NCBI RefSeq assembly: GCF_022048975.1
Contig: NZ_JAKMHX010000030.1
Location: forward strand, 496,001 to 560,000
Origin: Sporosarcina cyprini
GTDB lineage: Bacteria > Bacillota > Bacilli > Bacillales_A > Planococcaceae
Length of the DNA: 64,000 bases
Direction: 5' to 3'
The translations under genes were made by a program, and so were the position numbers. Below the pieces are notes generated by a model, which saw only the letters and a list, made by a program, of their open reading frames with translations, was not told where the DNA came from and did not search any database. Each line of letters starts with the position of its first letter. The first letter of the stretch is position 1. Below, piece by piece: positions 30,604 through 41,450 of this stretch.

Positions 30604-31434
30604 CTAAATCCAAAAATGAAATTGTGATAGTTTACTGCCTAAGAAAAAATTGATGATGACGAAAAGAAAAGCGAAGACGTTCGCCCAAGCAAAATCGTTC
30701 GCTGTCAGTTTTCCACTCTTTTGCAAAAATAATACCAAACTATAAAGCAAAATGAGAAAGAATGAGCCGATGATCTTGATATCCAAGAATGTCCAATGAT
30801 CAAGCGCCACAGTTGCCCATTGCATGCCTAAAATTAAACTGATCAGCAACAAAGGAATCCCCGTAAAAATGGCCGCTTTCATACCAATTGCCGATTGATG
30901 CAAAGATGGAAACCTGGCAAATTGCTTCGTCCATTTCTTCTTTTTCAAAACCTTATAAACTAGCAAATATAAAATGGCAAATACGAGGGATATGGCAAAC
31001 GCTGCATACGAAAGAATTGCGAATGTCACATGGATAAAAAGCAATTCAGAAATGAGCGATTCACCAATCGGAGACTGCTCGATCTGAAATGGCGCAAACG
31101 TATAAATGGTCATAAAGATGAACCCGATGACATTCAGGAAAAACACCGCAAATCCAACTTTGTAAACGATATGCAGAATGACGGACAGCGTGATGAGCAG
31201 CCACGAGAAAAAATAGATCCCTTCAAACAGGGAAAGGATCGGGAACCGTTTCGTTTCAATCATATGGAAAATCAAATAACCGGTTTGCAATACATATACA
31301 AGCGAAAGTATCCAAAACGCACTGCGGTGAGCGACCGTATCTTTATTCAAATAATCAATGAAATAAAATACGAGGCTCACCGCGTACAGGATGACTACCA
31401 CTTCATGGAACCTGGCCATGGTCATTTCAGCCAT
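30604..31434 (-). CDS. hemX: HemX-like cytochrome c assembly-family membrane protein
   Basis: The protein has about eight transmembrane helices and the CcsA/CcmC-like pattern seen in Bacillus HemX. In B. subtilis HemX lowers the amount of glutamyl-tRNA reductase HemA. Recognisable features include [20 protein letters not shown] at the start and the HxxxAxxxY-like helix [18 protein letters not shown]. The start is uncertain because no ribosome site is strong; the ATG at 31434 gives a sensible N-terminus. It lies between hemA and hemC. The 66-base hemA-hemX gap can fold into a hairpin. Confidence 0.88.
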   Translation of the reverse strand: MAEMTMARFHEVVVILYAVSLVFYFIDYLNKDTVAHRSAFWILSLVYVLQTGYLIFHMIETKRFPILSLFEGIYFFSWLLITLSVILHIVYKVGFAVFFLNVIGFIFMTIYTFAPFQIEQSPIGESLISELLFIHVTFAILSYAAFAISLVFAILYLLVYKVLKKKKWTKQFARFPSLHQSAIGMKAAIFTGIPLLLISLILGMQWATVALDHWTFLDIKIIGSFFLILLYSLVLFLQKSGKLTANDFAWANVFAFLFVIINFFLGSKLSQFHFWI

Positions 31435-31521
31435 GATGCAATCTCTGCCTTTCAAACGGTGAAAGAGCGGACGGAATCGGAAGCCCCTTTTTAAGCCAAA
31501 GGGTGCATCCGACTCTTCCGA

Positions 31522-32874
31522 TCAATATGACAATTCCGGAGCGCTGCCGATTTTCACCGGTTGAACGCTGTCTTTCAGTTCCGGCTTTCCGGCTGGGATT
31601 GCAGATTCCTTCTCGGCAATGCCGAAAATTTGTTGGAATAGGGCCAGCTTTTCCATCGCATCCGGATCGGTCGCCAACTCTTTCGCCTGTAGGATCGGTT
31701 CTTTTAATAATTGATTGACAATGGATTTTGTATGTTTGTTCAGGAGTTTCTTCTCCCGGTCAGTCAAATTCGGCATTTTATTTTCGATGCTTGTCATCGC
31801 ATCTGCTTGAATTTGGAGCGCTTTATTCCGCAATGTCGAAATGATTGGCACCACGCCAAGTGTCGCCACCCATTCTTTAAACATGACGATTTCCTGCTCA
31901 ATCATGATGCCGATTTCATCAGCAGCACGCTTACGCTCGGCCAGGTTCGCTTCCACGATACCCTGCATATCATCAATGTCATATAAGAAGACGCTTGGAA
32001 GTTCGCCAATGCGAGGATCCAAGTCACGCGGTACTGCGATGTCGACCATGAATAAAGGTTTCCCCTTGCGAAGCTTCTCCACCATTTGCATAAGTTCCAA
32101 GTCGATGACAAAATCCGTAGCACCTGTCGAGCTGATCAAAATATCAGCTTCGAGCAAAGTGCATTGCAGCTCCTGCATCGATTTGGCACTTCCGCCGAAT
32201 TGTGCAGCAAGGTTTTCTGCCTTGGACAACGTCCGGTTGACGACAGTCACTTGGCCTACACCATTACCATACAAGTTTTTAATGGCGAGCTCACCCATTT
32301 TGCCTGCGCCCAGGATGACGATATGCTTATCGTTCAACGTACCGAAAATCTTTTTGCCCAGTTCTACGGCAGCATAAGAAACGGAAACCGCATTTTCACC
32401 AATTGCCGTTTCCGAATGTGCCCGCTTCGCAAGCGTAATCGCCTGCTTGAACAATTCATTGAAGATCGTACCGGTCGTGCCGATTTCCTGAGCCAATAAA
32501 AAGCTGGAGCGGACTTGGCCTAAAATTTGTGTCTCTCCGAGCACCATTGAATCGATGCCTGCCGCCACACGCATCAAATGTTCATACGCTCCGTCATTTT
32601 CGAAAATGAGCAAGTGTGGTGACAACTCATCCATGGAGAGACCGAACCAATCCGCAAGGAACCGTTTAACGTAATAACGCCCTGTATGCAGCTGATCCGC
32701 TACAGCGTAAATTTCCGTCCGGTTGCAAGTCGAAATGATAATATTCTCCAAAATGCTTTTTTCTTGCTGCAATTGTCGCATCGCCTCAGGCAGCTCTGCT
32801 TCAACGAAAGAAACCTTCTCCCGTATTTCAACAGGCGCCGTACGGTGATTGACACCAACTACGATTGTATGCAT
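31522..32874 (-). CDS. hemA: Glutamyl-tRNA reductase
   Basis: HemA reduces Glu-tRNA(Glu) to glutamate-1-semialdehyde, the first committed step of heme synthesis in the C5 pathway. The catalytic Cys lies in [10 protein letters not shown] near residue 50, with [14 protein letters not shown] at the start and the Rossmann motif [16 protein letters not shown] near 185. I chose the ATG at 32874 after AAGGA, which gives [12 protein letters not shown] as in relatives (450 aa). As first gene of the operon it lies below a PerR box at 32992-33006, consistent with the known PerR control of hemAXCDBL in B. subtilis. Confidence 0.97.
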   Translation of the reverse strand: MHTIVVGVNHRTAPVEIREKVSFVEAELPEAMRQLQQEKSILENIIISTCNRTEIYAVADQLHTGRYYVKRFLADWFGLSMDELSPHLLIFENDGAYEHLMRVAAGIDSMVLGETQILGQVRSSFLLAQEIGTTGTIFNELFKQAITLAKRAHSETAIGENAVSVSYAAVELGKKIFGTLNDKHIVILGAGKMGELAIKNLYGNGVGQVTVVNRTLSKAENLAAQFGGSAKSMQELQCTLLEADILISSTGATDFVIDLELMQMVEKLRKGKPLFMVDIAVPRDLDPRIGELPSVFLYDIDDMQGIVEANLAERKRAADEIGIMIEQEIVMFKEWVATLGVVPIISTLRNKALQIQADAMTSIENKMPNLTDREKKLLNKHTKSIVNQLLKEPILQAKELATDPDAMEKLALFQQIFGIAEKESAIPAGKPELKDSVQPVKIGSAPELSY

Positions 32875-32991
32875 TGGGTCCTTCACACCTCTCACGTTCT
32901 TATTCAACGGTATTTATTATAACATATTTAAGTTGCAATGGCGGTTTGAATTGTGAACAACCTATGAAATCAAACGGTTCATAAGCTGTTT

Positions 32992-33006
32992 TTATAATGA
33001 TTATTA
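32992..33006 (-). promoter_or_regulatory. PerR box (peroxide regulator operator) upstream of hemA
   Basis: TTATAATGATTATTA matches the PerR consensus TTATAATnATTATAA at 13 of 14 defined positions. On the minus strand it overlaps a possible promoter, TTGTTT then 16 bases then TATAAA, that reads into hemA 118 bases further on. PerR regulates hemAXCDBL in B. subtilis, so the site fits established biology. Binding was not tested. Confidence 0.75.
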
Positions 33007-33017
33007 TATAATAAACA

Positions 33018-33045
33018 AGTCCGGAACAGTTTTCCCGTCCGGACT
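33018..33045 (-). terminator. Hairpin terminator after ysxC
   Basis: AGTCCGGA and TCCGGACT form a perfect 8-bp stem with a 12-base loop about 25 bases past the ysxC stop. On the minus strand it is followed by TGTTTATTATA, a moderate U-rich tract. It separates lon-ysxC from the PerR-controlled heme operon. Confidence 0.75.
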
Positions 33046-33070
33046 TTTCCATCGTTGGAAAAATTAATTA

Positions 33071-33652
33071 CTACATTCTACTCTCGATTTCCCTCCACGC
33101 TTCTTCCATGCCAATTCCTTTTTCGGAGGAGAAGACGATGAGCGGGTCTTCCGGGCGAAGGTTCAACGAATCTTTGATGACTTTTTTATGCTTCATCCAT
33201 TTGCCCTTTGGAATTTTATCGGCCTTCGTTGCGATGATGATAGCCGGCAGGTTATAATGCACGATAAAATCATACATGAGCCGGTCATCTTCTGAAGGAG
33301 CATGGCGCAAATCAACAATCTGGATAACAGCACGCAATTGTTCGCGCCCTGTCAAATATCGTTCGATCATTTTTCCCCATGCTTCCCGTTCAGTTTTGGA
33401 TACCTTCGCATAGCCATACCCTGGCACGTCGACAAAAAATAGTTGTTCCTCGATTTTATAGAAGTTCAACGTTTGGGTCTTGCCCGGTTTGGAAGATGTT
33501 CGGGCTAAGCTTTTTCTTCCAATCATTTTATTAATAAATGACGATTTGCCGACATTTGAACGGCCAGCTAATGCAAATTCCGGATAACCATTATCCGGAT
33601 ATTGTTCTGGTTTAACAGCACTCATTATCATTTCCACGTTATTGACTTTCAT
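33071..33652 (-). CDS. ysxC: Ribosome biogenesis GTPase YsxC/EngB
   Basis: YsxC is an essential GTPase for late assembly of the 50S ribosomal subunit. The G1 motif GRSNVGKSS (about residues 30-38), the G3 motif [10 protein letters not shown], the G4 motif ATKADK and the G5-like FSSEKG are in order. Length 193 aa is typical. The start overlaps the lon stop by four bases (ATGA), as in B. subtilis, so the two are coupled. Confidence 0.97.
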   Translation of the reverse strand: MKVNNVEMIMSAVKPEQYPDNGYPEFALAGRSNVGKSSFINKMIGRKSLARTSSKPGKTQTLNFYKIEEQLFFVDVPGYGYAKVSKTEREAWGKMIERYLTGREQLRAVIQIVDLRHAPSEDDRLMYDFIVHYNLPAIIIATKADKIPKGKWMKHKKVIKDSLNLRPEDPLIVFSSEKGIGMEEAWREIESRM

Positions 33653-35967
33653 TGCAATTTTGCCTCCAATGCGATTTCGAGTACTTCTTCCGCATCCGAA
33701 ACGAGCTTGAACGTCAATTCTTTTCGCACACTTTCAGGAATATCTTCTATATCGCGTTCATTATCCATCGGTAAAATGATGGTTGTCAATCCAGCGCGAT
33801 GGGCACCTAATGTCTTCTCTTTCACTCCGCCAATCGGCAACACACGGCCACGCAGTGTGATTTCACCCGTCATCCCGACTTCCCGCCGGACAGGACGCTT
33901 CGTCAAGGCAGATACTAAAGCGGTAGCAATAGCAATACCCGCTGAAGGTCCATCCTTCGGCACAGCACCTTCCGGAACGTGGATATGGATATCTTTCGTT
34001 TCGTGGAATGCCTCGACAATGTTGAATTCCTCGGCTTTTGACCGGACATAGGACATCGCGGTCTGAGCTGATTCCTTCATGACATCGCCCAATTTACCTG
34101 TCAGTAGTAACCTACCTTTTCCAGGTGACAATGAAACCTCGATTTGCAGCGTATCTCCACCGACTGTCGTATAGGCAAGACCTGTCGCAACACCGACTTG
34201 ATTGACTTCCTCTGCTTTACCGTGCTTAAATTTTTTCTTTCCTAACAATAATTCGACTGTCTTCGGATTAACGGTAATACTCTTCCGTTCTCCTGTGACG
34301 ATCATCTTAGCCGCCTTCCGGCAAACCCGGGCAATCTCCCTCTCCAAATTCCGGACGCCGGCTTCCCTTGTATAATGACGGACAATGTCCATAATTGCTT
34401 CATCAGAAAAACGCACCTGAGATTTAGTCAGGCCATGTTCTTTCAGCTGCTTTGGAATCAAATGATTTTTAGCAATCGACCGTTTCTCAAGCTCGGTATA
34501 GCCGGCAATTGAGATAATCTCCATCCGGTCGCGCAATGGTCCCGGAATTGAGCTAAGATCATTGGATGTAGCGATGAATAAGACATTTGATAGGTCATAC
34601 GGCTCTTCAATGTAATGATCGCTGAATGTACTGTTCTGTTCAGGGTCCAACACTTCCAGCATTGCAGACGAAGGATCTCCTCGGAAATCATTCGACATTT
34701 TATCGATTTCATCCAAAAGGAAAACCGGATTGATCGTTCCCGCTTTTTTCATCCCTTGAATGATGCGGCCCGGCATTGCTCCGACATACGTACGGCGATG
34801 TCCCCTGATTTCAGATTCATCGCGGACTCCGCCAAGTGAAATGCGGACGAACTTCCTGCCGAGTGATTCCGCGATCGAACGCGCCAAGGAAGTCTTCCCG
34901 ACACCCGGAGGTCCATCAAGACAAAGGATCGGTCCGCGAAGTGAGTTCGTCATTTGGCGGACAGCCAAATATTCCAAAATACGTTCCTTCACTTTTTCCA
35001 AGCCTTCATGATCTCGATTCAAAATTTCCTCTGACCGGTTAATGTCAAGCTGGTCTTTTGATGCGTTTGACCAAGGCAATGTCACAAGCCATTCGATATA
35101 GTTTCGAATTACACCGCTTTCCGCAGCTGCGGAAGGGAGCTTTTCATAGCGATCGAGTTCACGCAATGCTGCTTCTTTTGCACCTTCCGGCATGGCTGCT
35201 CCGTCAATTCGCTCCTTCAGTTCTGCGATTTCAAGCCCTTTTCCATCCTTATCGCCCAATTCCGTTTGGATGGCCTTCATCTGCTCACGCAAATAAAATT
35301 CCTTTTGCGTTCGTTCCATCGCTTCCCTGACCCGCTCGTTGATCTTTTTCTCCAAGTTCATAACTTCCTGCTCATTATGCAGCTTGCTGATCATCCACTC
35401 AAGCCGTTCTTTCACGTCCAGCATTTCAAGAACTTCCTGCTTCGCAGTTATATTGATCGGCATATGGGAAGCGAGCGTATCAGCCAAACGCCCCGGTTCT
35501 TCAATCTGTTCAAACGTCGCAAGGGTTTCTTTTGATACACGTTTAGATATTTTGGCAAATTTCTTAAAATAGGAAAGAAGCGTCCGCATTAGCGCTTCAC
35601 TCTCTGCATCTTTCACTTGCACGTCTGGAATACTTTCCACGTCCACTACAGGATATAGATCTGCTTCCCGATAGTTCGACCATGCTGCCCGTTCCATTCC
35701 TTCAATCAACACACGATGCGTACCATTCGGCAATTGGGTCAATGATTTTACAGTGGCCAATGTGCCAATTTGATAAATATCTTCTGCCTCTGGATTTTCC
35801 ATTGTAATATCGCGTTGCGTCACAAGGAAAATAAGATTATCTTGGGCAATGGCATGTTCGATCGCAAAAACGGAGCGCTCTCTCCCGACGTCAATATGTA
35901 AAATCATCGACGGGTATACCAGCATCCCGCGAAGTGGCAATAAAGGTATGTTCGTTTTCAATGGCAT
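33649..35967 (-). CDS. lon: ATP-dependent protease Lon (LonA type)
   Basis: Lon degrades misfolded and regulatory proteins. It has an N-terminal LON substrate-binding domain ([17 protein letters not shown]), a coiled-coil region around 190-250, an AAA+ module with GPPGVGKT near residue 350 and FLLDEIDKM, and a Ser-Lys protease domain. The catalytic Ser lies in PKDGPSAGI near 675. At 772 aa it is full length. The ATG follows GGAGGT at nine bases. The sporulation paralogue lonB, which lies between clpX and lon in B. subtilis, is missing here: only about 120 non-coding bases separate them. Confidence 0.97.
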   Translation of the reverse strand: MPLKTNIPLLPLRGMLVYPSMILHIDVGRERSVFAIEHAIAQDNLIFLVTQRDITMENPEAEDIYQIGTLATVKSLTQLPNGTHRVLIEGMERAAWSNYREADLYPVVDVESIPDVQVKDAESEALMRTLLSYFKKFAKISKRVSKETLATFEQIEEPGRLADTLASHMPINITAKQEVLEMLDVKERLEWMISKLHNEQEVMNLEKKINERVREAMERTQKEFYLREQMKAIQTELGDKDGKGLEIAELKERIDGAAMPEGAKEAALRELDRYEKLPSAAAESGVIRNYIEWLVTLPWSNASKDQLDINRSEEILNRDHEGLEKVKERILEYLAVRQMTNSLRGPILCLDGPPGVGKTSLARSIAESLGRKFVRISLGGVRDESEIRGHRRTYVGAMPGRIIQGMKKAGTINPVFLLDEIDKMSNDFRGDPSSAMLEVLDPEQNSTFSDHYIEEPYDLSNVLFIATSNDLSSIPGPLRDRMEIISIAGYTELEKRSIAKNHLIPKQLKEHGLTKSQVRFSDEAIMDIVRHYTREAGVRNLEREIARVCRKAAKMIVTGERKSITVNPKTVELLLGKKKFKHGKAEEVNQVGVATGLAYTTVGGDTLQIEVSLSPGKGRLLLTGKLGDVMKESAQTAMSYVRSKAEEFNIVEAFHETKDIHIHVPEGAVPKDGPSAGIAIATALVSALTKRPVRREVGMTGEITLRGRVLPIGGVKEKTLGAHRAGLTTIILPMDNERDIEDIPESVRKELTFKLVSDAEEVLEIALEAKLQ

Positions 35968-36087
35968 ACGGAAGTCACCTCCATAAGTTATGTATGTCCA
36001 ACTTCAATCAATCCTATAAGGTGGAAAAAGCCGACAACCGACGAGCGAGTGAATCGCATCTTCGGAGTCAGCTATTTCCTCCATGCA

Positions 36088-37353
36088 TCAAGCTGTCTTC
36101 TCTTGATCCAAATCCAGTTGGGATCCGTCCGCACGGTATAAAAGTGGGTTGGATTTACCAAGAACCGCGTCTTTTGTAATAACGCACTCCGTCACTTCCT
36201 CAAGGGACGGCAGCTCATACATGATATCCAACATGATATTTTCTATGATGGAACGCAATCCACGAGCACCCGTTTTACGCTCAATCGCTTCTTTCGCAAT
36301 TTCAATTAATGCGTCGTCTTCAAAACGGAGCTGCACTCCATCCATTTCGACCATTTTTTGATATTGCTTCACGATAGCGTTCTTCGGAACAGTTAAAATT
36401 TGATACAACGTATCTTCATTCAACGGCTCAAGTGTCGCGATGACCGGAAGACGTCCGATGAATTCCGGAATGAGGCCAAATTTCTGAAGGTCTTCAGGAA
36501 TTAACTGAGAAAGCACTGTGCCTTCCTTCTTCTCTTCTTTCTCCTCATTGGAACCGAATCCGATTACTTTTCGTCCCGTCCGGCGTTTAATAATTTCCTC
36601 AATTCCATCAAACGCACCACCTACGATAAATAAAATGTTGGTTGTGTCAATTTGAAGGAATTCTTGATGTGGATGTTTCCGGCCGCCTTGTGGTGGAACG
36701 CTGGCAACCGTACCTTCCAGAATTTTAAGCAATGCTTGCTGCACGCCTTCTCCCGAAACATCACGGGTGATTGATGCATTTTCCGCTTTTCTTGCCACTT
36801 TGTCGATTTCATCGATATAAATGATCCCTTTTTCCGCACGCTCAATATCAAAATCGGCTGCTTGGATCAGTTTAAGAAGGATGTTCTCGACATCTTCCCC
36901 AACATATCCCGCTTCCGTCAATGAAGTCGCGTCCGCAATAGCAAAAGGCACATTCAAAATACGAGCCAAAGTTTGGGCAAGCAACGTCTTCCCGCTACCC
37001 GTTGGTCCGATCAAGACAATATTCGATTTGGAAATTTCCACATCGTCGATCTTGCTGTTGGAGTTCACGCGTTTATAATGGTTATAAACGGCAACTGCCA
37101 ATGATTTTTTGGCACGATCCTGGCCAATGATATATTCATCAAGGATGCTTTGGATTTCACGTGGCTTCGGAACATCTTTCAGCTCGAAGTCTTCGTCCAG
37201 ACCCACTTCCTCTTCAACGATTTCCGCGCATAATTCTACACATTCATCACAAATATAAACACCCTGGCCAGCTACAAGCTTCCGTACCTGATCCTGTGTT
37301 TTCCCACAAAATGAACAGCTTAAATTATCTTTTTCATCATTAAATTTGAACAT
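36088..37353 (-). CDS. clpX: ATP-dependent Clp protease ATP-binding subunit ClpX
   Basis: ClpX unfolds substrates and feeds them to ClpP. The N-terminal zinc-binding domain is clear (CSFCGK and CDECVELC). The AAA+ core has Walker A GPTGSGKT near residue 117, [11 protein letters not shown], the GYVG pore-loop sequence ([10 protein letters not shown]) and the ClpP-docking IGF loop (KVIGFGSN). The start is one of two adjacent ATGs at 37356/37353 after AGGGGTG; a TTG six codons out lies before that site. Length is about 421 aa. It lies between tig and lon. Confidence 0.97.
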   Translation of the reverse strand: MFKFNDEKDNLSCSFCGKTQDQVRKLVAGQGVYICDECVELCAEIVEEEVGLDEDFELKDVPKPREIQSILDEYIIGQDRAKKSLAVAVYNHYKRVNSNSKIDDVEISKSNIVLIGPTGSGKTLLAQTLARILNVPFAIADATSLTEAGYVGEDVENILLKLIQAADFDIERAEKGIIYIDEIDKVARKAENASITRDVSGEGVQQALLKILEGTVASVPPQGGRKHPHQEFLQIDTTNILFIVGGAFDGIEEIIKRRTGRKVIGFGSNEEKEEKKEGTVLSQLIPEDLQKFGLIPEFIGRLPVIATLEPLNEDTLYQILTVPKNAIVKQYQKMVEMDGVQLRFEDDALIEIAKEAIERKTGARGLRSIIENIMLDIMYELPSLEEVTECVITKDAVLGKSNPLLYRADGSQLDLDQEKTA

Positions 37354-37448
37354 CATGCTCACCCCTATCAAGTGACAATCTTACAAGATTCCCCCGTATT
37401 TATCAACTAATTAGAATTACGCGCCGGAACTGTTTGATCCTATGAAAA

Positions 37449-37474
37449 ACAAGGTACGGACTTCCGTACCTTGT
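37449..37474 (-). terminator. Rho-independent terminator of tig
   Basis: ACAAGGTACGGA and TCCGTACCTTGT form a perfect 12-bp stem with a two-base loop, followed on the minus strand by a short T-run (TTTTTC). It starts 25 bases after the tig stop. Confidence 0.9.
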
Positions 37475-37498
37475 TATATTCAGCTAAACATTCGGTTA

Positions 37499-38785
37499 TT
37501 ATTCAGTGATGTTAGCGTTGTCGACAAGAAGCTCAACTGTTTTATTGAAACGAAGGTCGTTTTCAAGAACGTCAGTGCCGCCAAGTGTCTTTTTAATTTG
37601 ATCGATTTCCATGCCGAATTGCTCGGACATTTTTTGAAGCTCTGCATTAATTTCTTCTTCTGTCACTTCAACGTTTTCCGCTTTCGCGATCGCTTCAAGT
37701 GTCAAAGAAACACGTACGCGGCTTAATGCGTCGTCCTTCATTTGAGAACGTAGAGCAGCTTCGTCTTGACCAGAGAACTGATAGTATAGGTCAAGGTTCA
37801 TGCCTTGCATTTGTAAACGACGGCCAAAGTCTTCCATCATGCGATCGATTTCGGACTCGATCATCACTTCAGGAATATCGACTTCCGTGTTATTTGCTGC
37901 CGCTTCAACTAGCTCATCACGAAGAGCTGTTTCAGCTGCGCCTTTTTTCTCTTCAGCAGTCTTTTCTTTCAATTTCGTACGCAATTCATCAAGAGAAGAT
38001 ACCTCTTCGTCGATTTCTTTTGCAAGTTCATCGTCCAAAGCAGGGACTTCTTTTGTTTTGATTTCGTTTACTTTCACTTTGAATACTGCAGGTTGGCCAG
38101 CCAATTCAGCTGCATGGTATTCTTCAGGGAATGTCAATTCAACGTCTTTTTCTTCGCCGACTTTCATGCCGACCATTTGCTCTTCAAAGCCAGGGATGAA
38201 AGATCCAGAACCGATTTCTAGATCATACCCTTCCGCTTTTCCGCCTTCAAACGGCTCTCCGCCAGTGAAGCCTTCGAAGTCAAGGTTGACTGTGTCACCG
38301 TTTTCGATAGCGCCTTCTTCTTTTACGACCATTTCAGCGAAAGCTTGCTGGCGGTCTTTCAATTGAGCTTCGATTTCTTCATCTGTTACTTCAGTCTCTT
38401 GGCGTTTCACTTCAAGACCTTTGTAGTCGCCAAGTTTCACTTCTGGTTTCAATTGAACGTGAGCTTTGTAGACAAGCGTCTCGCCTTTGCCGATTTTCTC
38501 AACTTCGATTTCCGGTTGTGCAATCGGTTCTACATCCGCTTCATCAAGTGCGTTAGAATATGTTTCAGGCAGGACGAAGTCGAGTGCATCATTATATAGA
38601 GACTCTACTCCGTACATTTTTTCAAACATTTTACGTGGCATTTTTCCTTTACGGAAACCAGGCGCTTGAACTTTTGTCACGACTTTAGCAAATGCTTTAT
38701 CAAGAGCCGCATCAAATTGTTCTGCAGAAACTTCAACGGTTAACGTACCTTTATTTCCTTCTTGCTTTTCCCATTTAACTGACAT
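37499..38785 (-). CDS. tig: Trigger factor (ribosome-associated chaperone and prolyl isomerase)
   Basis: Trigger factor binds nascent chains at the ribosome exit tunnel. The ribosome-docking signature lies in [18 protein letters not shown] (near residue 42). The FKBP-type domain follows (about 150-240, [22 protein letters not shown]), then the helical C-domain. The ATG at 38785 follows GGAGGT; the longest frame adds 14 residues. A sigma-A promoter is visible at 38854-38881, and a 12-base palindrome ACGTATATACGT lies in the 5' leader (38826-38837). Genes tig-clpX-lon are in the usual Bacillus order. Confidence 0.97.
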   Translation of the reverse strand: MSVKWEKQEGNKGTLTVEVSAEQFDAALDKAFAKVVTKVQAPGFRKGKMPRKMFEKMYGVESLYNDALDFVLPETYSNALDEADVEPIAQPEIEVEKIGKGETLVYKAHVQLKPEVKLGDYKGLEVKRQETEVTDEEIEAQLKDRQQAFAEMVVKEEGAIENGDTVNLDFEGFTGGEPFEGGKAEGYDLEIGSGSFIPGFEEQMVGMKVGEEKDVELTFPEEYHAAELAGQPAVFKVKVNEIKTKEVPALDDELAKEIDEEVSSLDELRTKLKEKTAEEKKGAAETALRDELVEAAANNTEVDIPEVMIESEIDRMMEDFGRRLQMQGMNLDLYYQFSGQDEAALRSQMKDDALSRVRVSLTLEAIAKAENVEVTEEEINAELQKMSEQFGMEIDQIKKTLGGTDVLENDLRFNKTVELLVDNANITE

Positions 38786-38853
38786 TACAACTACCTCCGA
38801 ATCATTATGAACAATATATTTCATCACGTATATACGTCATTTACAACCATTAC

Positions 38854-38881
38854 AGTATATCATAGTCTTCCTATCTTTCAA
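38854..38881 (-). promoter_or_regulatory. Sigma-A promoter of tig
   Basis: On the minus strand TTGAAA (38876-38881) and TATACT (38854-38859) are separated by 16 bases, placing a start about 60 bases before the tig ATG. The palindrome ACGTATATACGT lies just downstream of the expected transcription start and could be an operator or leader hairpin. Confidence 0.65.
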
Positions 38882-38911
38882 CAGATTTAATATCAAGTGC
38901 CTTCCCTATGT

Positions 38912-39883
38912 TCATCGATCAAAATCAGTGTCGATATACTGAATGAAATCAACCAGTTCATCCTCGGGCAGCTGTTGTCCTGACATCAGGCTTTCTATGT
39001 ATAGTGCATACGCTTCCATCACTTCGTCTGCTGTATAATTTCCCCAGCTGAACGGATACGTGACAATCCCATATTTACGTATGATGGACTTAAGCATTTC
39101 CAGTTTGGATGGATCTTTCTCATATGCCCTCTCCGCAAGCATCAAGACTTCACTAGTCAACTTATCTTCATTCGGCAAAGGCAGCAGATTCGGGTGAATC
39201 GTCATTTCCATACCGAACTTTCGAATCTCAACCGCTTTTCCATACTCTGCCTGTTTCAATAAAATCAACGCAAACGTTTTTACAATCGGTGATAATTCCT
39301 CCGAGCCGATAATCTTACTTAACACGGGAAGCATTGCGTCCAGCTCACCATTTTCAAGCGAAGCAAGCATCGCCTGCTGCATATCTGTCCCAATCTCCAT
39401 AAATTCTTCAAACGAGAAACGTACAGCAGGAGCATGTCCTTCACTTTGGCTGTACCGATCTGACAGGCGCTCATTCAGTTCACGCAAATAATTGAATTTC
39501 TTCAGCATCCGTTCCGGGATGATCTGTTCTTCAAACAGCGTATCGATCGTCTCCCTCACTTCATCATAATGCTGCAATTGGATACTGATAGCCAAATACA
39601 ATTCCATTGCCGCAATATAATCGGCCGTTCCACTGTAGAGGAGGCGGGAAGCATACTCCTTGGCACGAGAGAAGTCTTTCGTCTCATAGAGCGCGATTGC
39701 ATATGGGCCAAGAAACTCCGAACTATCGGGATTGTAATTAATTGCTTGGTCAAAAGCTTCCACCGCTTTTTCAAATTGTTCCTGATCAACTGCCAGTCTC
39801 CCGGCTTCCACAAGCTTTTCATAAGCCCCCGGGAAAACAATAACGTTGTCCTTTTTTAGAAGCCTTCCATACTTTCGACGCAA
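38912..39883 (-). CDS. TPR-repeat protein in the ysoA position
   Basis: The protein holds several tetratricopeptide-like helical pairs, clearest at QEQFEKAVEAFDQAINYNPD and the next repeat with ALYETKDFSRAKEYASRLL. The C-terminal half is helical without clear repeats. B. subtilis ysoA, also a TPR protein, lies next to tig, so this is probably the counterpart; its function is unknown and likely to be scaffolding. The frame is open to a GTG at 39910, but that codon abuts a TATAGT promoter-like hexamer. The TTG at 39883 after AAGAAGGTG is a better start. Confidence 0.75.
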   Translation of the reverse strand: MRRKYGRLLKKDNVIVFPGAYEKLVEAGRLAVDQEQFEKAVEAFDQAINYNPDSSEFLGPYAIALYETKDFSRAKEYASRLLYSGTADYIAAMELYLAISIQLQHYDEVRETIDTLFEEQIIPERMLKKFNYLRELNERLSDRYSQSEGHAPAVRFSFEEFMEIGTDMQQAMLASLENGELDAMLPVLSKIIGSEELSPIVKTFALILLKQAEYGKAVEIRKFGMEMTIHPNLLPLPNEDKLTSEVLMLAERAYEKDPSKLEMLKSIIRKYGIVTYPFSWGNYTADEVMEAYALYIESLMSGQQLPEDELVDFIQYIDTDFDR

Positions 39884-40087
39884 TCGCTCACCTTCTTTCT
39901 CTTCATTCACTATACCATATAGTATTTTCCAATTAAAATTGTATTATAACCAAACAAGACAGATCATTTTTTTCGGAATATTAAATTTCCTTTAATTTCC
40001 AATACAAGAAAAGTCTTTTTCATGTTACACTTATGTCACAAATTAAGACAAACTGCCCACGCGGGAGTGGAGAAGGTTGGTATCTAA

Positions 40088-40315
40088 ATGTCCCATTTAA
40101 GACTTGTTGTCAACAATGAAAAAAGCAGTGCAAAGTCCGTCTACAAGCCAATTTACTTTCCAAAAGATCGACCGCTTCTTATGAGAGCGGAACTGCTTGA
40201 ACGGATTACCGAATACATAGAACCTCAATATTTAGATCTTTATATTAACGCAGCCATGGAATGTTTCGCAGATGTGCTGGAATTAGAGAGTAAATGCAAC
40301 ACCTCTAACCGATAA
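40088..40315 (+). CDS. Small hypothetical protein (75 aa)
   Basis: No family is recognised. The ATG follows GAGAAGGTTGG with about ten bases spacing. The product is soluble, with a basic N-terminal third and a helical C-terminal half (LLERITEYIEPQYLDLYINA). It stands alone, divergent from the TPR gene and followed by the large palindrome at 40355-40400. Composition and ribosome site suggest a real gene, but there is no functional clue. Confidence 0.6.
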   Translation: MSHLRLVVNNEKSSAKSVYKPIYFPKDRPLLMRAELLERITEYIEPQYLDLYINAAMECFADVLELESKCNTSNR

Positions 40316-40354
40316 GACAATCATATGAGCACCCTTTGAAGCGTGCCACATTTA

Positions 40355-40400
40355 CAATACACCTACCCTGTAAAAACATTTTTACAGGGTAGGTGTATTG
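40355..40400. repeat. Perfect 22-bp inverted repeat with two-base loop
   Basis: The left arm (40355-40376, CAATACACCTACCCTG then TAAAAA) and right arm (40379-40400) are exact reverse complements separated only by CA. The T-run lies inside the stem, at the loop, rather than after it, so it is not an ordinary terminator. It lies between the 75-aa gene and the DUF2935 gene and could be a bidirectional terminator, an operator or a small mobile repeat. Confidence 0.9.
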
Positions 40401-40504
40401 CACCCGCTTTATACCCAGCTCAAATTCAGTTATTTATTATATATGCAATGCATAGAATGAGCCGATTGAATTTTGAAGGAGTGAGGGATATAACGTCTTT
40501 CGTT

Positions 40505-41281
40505 ATGCAATCGATAGAGGAGATTCGCTTTTGGTCAAGAATTATGAAAGAGCATGCTTTCTTCTTAAGCTTAGGTTTTACAGCAGACCAGACAAAGCTT
40601 ATTCAAGAGGCACGGCAGTATATTGTAATTTTTGAGCAAATCGAAGAACAGGCTGGCAATTATAATGCACAAACAAGTCCAGAAGTAATTCGTCAATTTA
40701 ACAACCAAGTTTACCAAGCAGCCGCATCGATTTGGGCATTTAAACGAAAAGTGCTAGGCTTGATTCTGAGCTGCAAAATCATATCAAATAATATGCCTCT
40801 ACTAGTAGATCACATTAGCCGTGAGGCAGCTTACTTCGCAAAACGCCTCAAGGAATTAAATGAAGGAAAATTAAAACCCTTGCCCGAAGCTATCATTAAA
40901 GAAAATGTCTTCTTTTTGCGCATAATGGCGGACCATTCCAAGTTTATCGGCCATTTGTTAGATCCATCTGAACGCAAACTTGTCGAACAAGCGAGAGATT
41001 TCAGCCATGACTTTGATCAATTGTTATTTCAAGCACAAGACCTGGATAGTATGCGCCCGCAATCAGAGACCGTTCCTCTACTTGAACAATTCCTTGATCA
41101 AAACAGAGTGTCAGTGGTATCGCTTCGAGAATTCAAAAAGACTGCAAGGGAACTAATTGAGGCTTGCAAAATTAAAAGTACCATCCATCCGCTTCTTGCA
41201 GATCATGTATACAGGGAGGCCAATCACTTCCTTCATATTATCGACGCATTTGATGAACACCTAGTTTCTTTACAGACTTAA
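40505..41281 (+). CDS. DUF2935 family protein (putative metal-binding helical bundle)
   Basis: Two tandem helical domains are visible, each with regularly spaced Glu/His residues: EEIRFWSRIMKEHAFF with HISREAAYFAKRL, then ENVFFLRIMADHSKF with DHVYREANHFLHI. This is the DUF2935 pattern, a ferritin/hemerythrin-like fold thought to bind metal. The start is uncertain. The first ATG, at 40505, lacks a ribosome site at normal distance. AAGGAG at 40476-40481 is correctly placed for an ATA at 40490, and a GTG at 40481 overlaps that site. Frames further upstream read through the palindrome and look non-coding. Confidence 0.85.
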   Translation: MQSIEEIRFWSRIMKEHAFFLSLGFTADQTKLIQEARQYIVIFEQIEEQAGNYNAQTSPEVIRQFNNQVYQAAASIWAFKRKVLGLILSCKIISNNMPLLVDHISREAAYFAKRLKELNEGKLKPLPEAIIKENVFFLRIMADHSKFIGHLLDPSERKLVEQARDFSHDFDQLLFQAQDLDSMRPQSETVPLLEQFLDQNRVSVVSLREFKKTARELIEACKIKSTIHPLLADHVYREANHFLHIIDAFDEHLVSLQT

Positions 41282-41450
41282 GTAAACTCCTATAAGTCCC
41301 CATTAAATATAGTATTGAGAAATTCTTCTTGGGATAATTGATCGCATTTACGATATTGAATCGCTGTATTCTGAAAATTATCGGAGCATTTGGTGTATAA
41401 TTACTTTCACAAAACAGACTTGCTAATAGTACAATGGGGAACCCTTCAAA

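Noticed and set aside
31456..31521. Terminator between hemA and hemX
   Set aside because: GGAA..TCGG and CCGATTCC arms can pair with a bulge, but no U-run follows, and the genes form one known operon.
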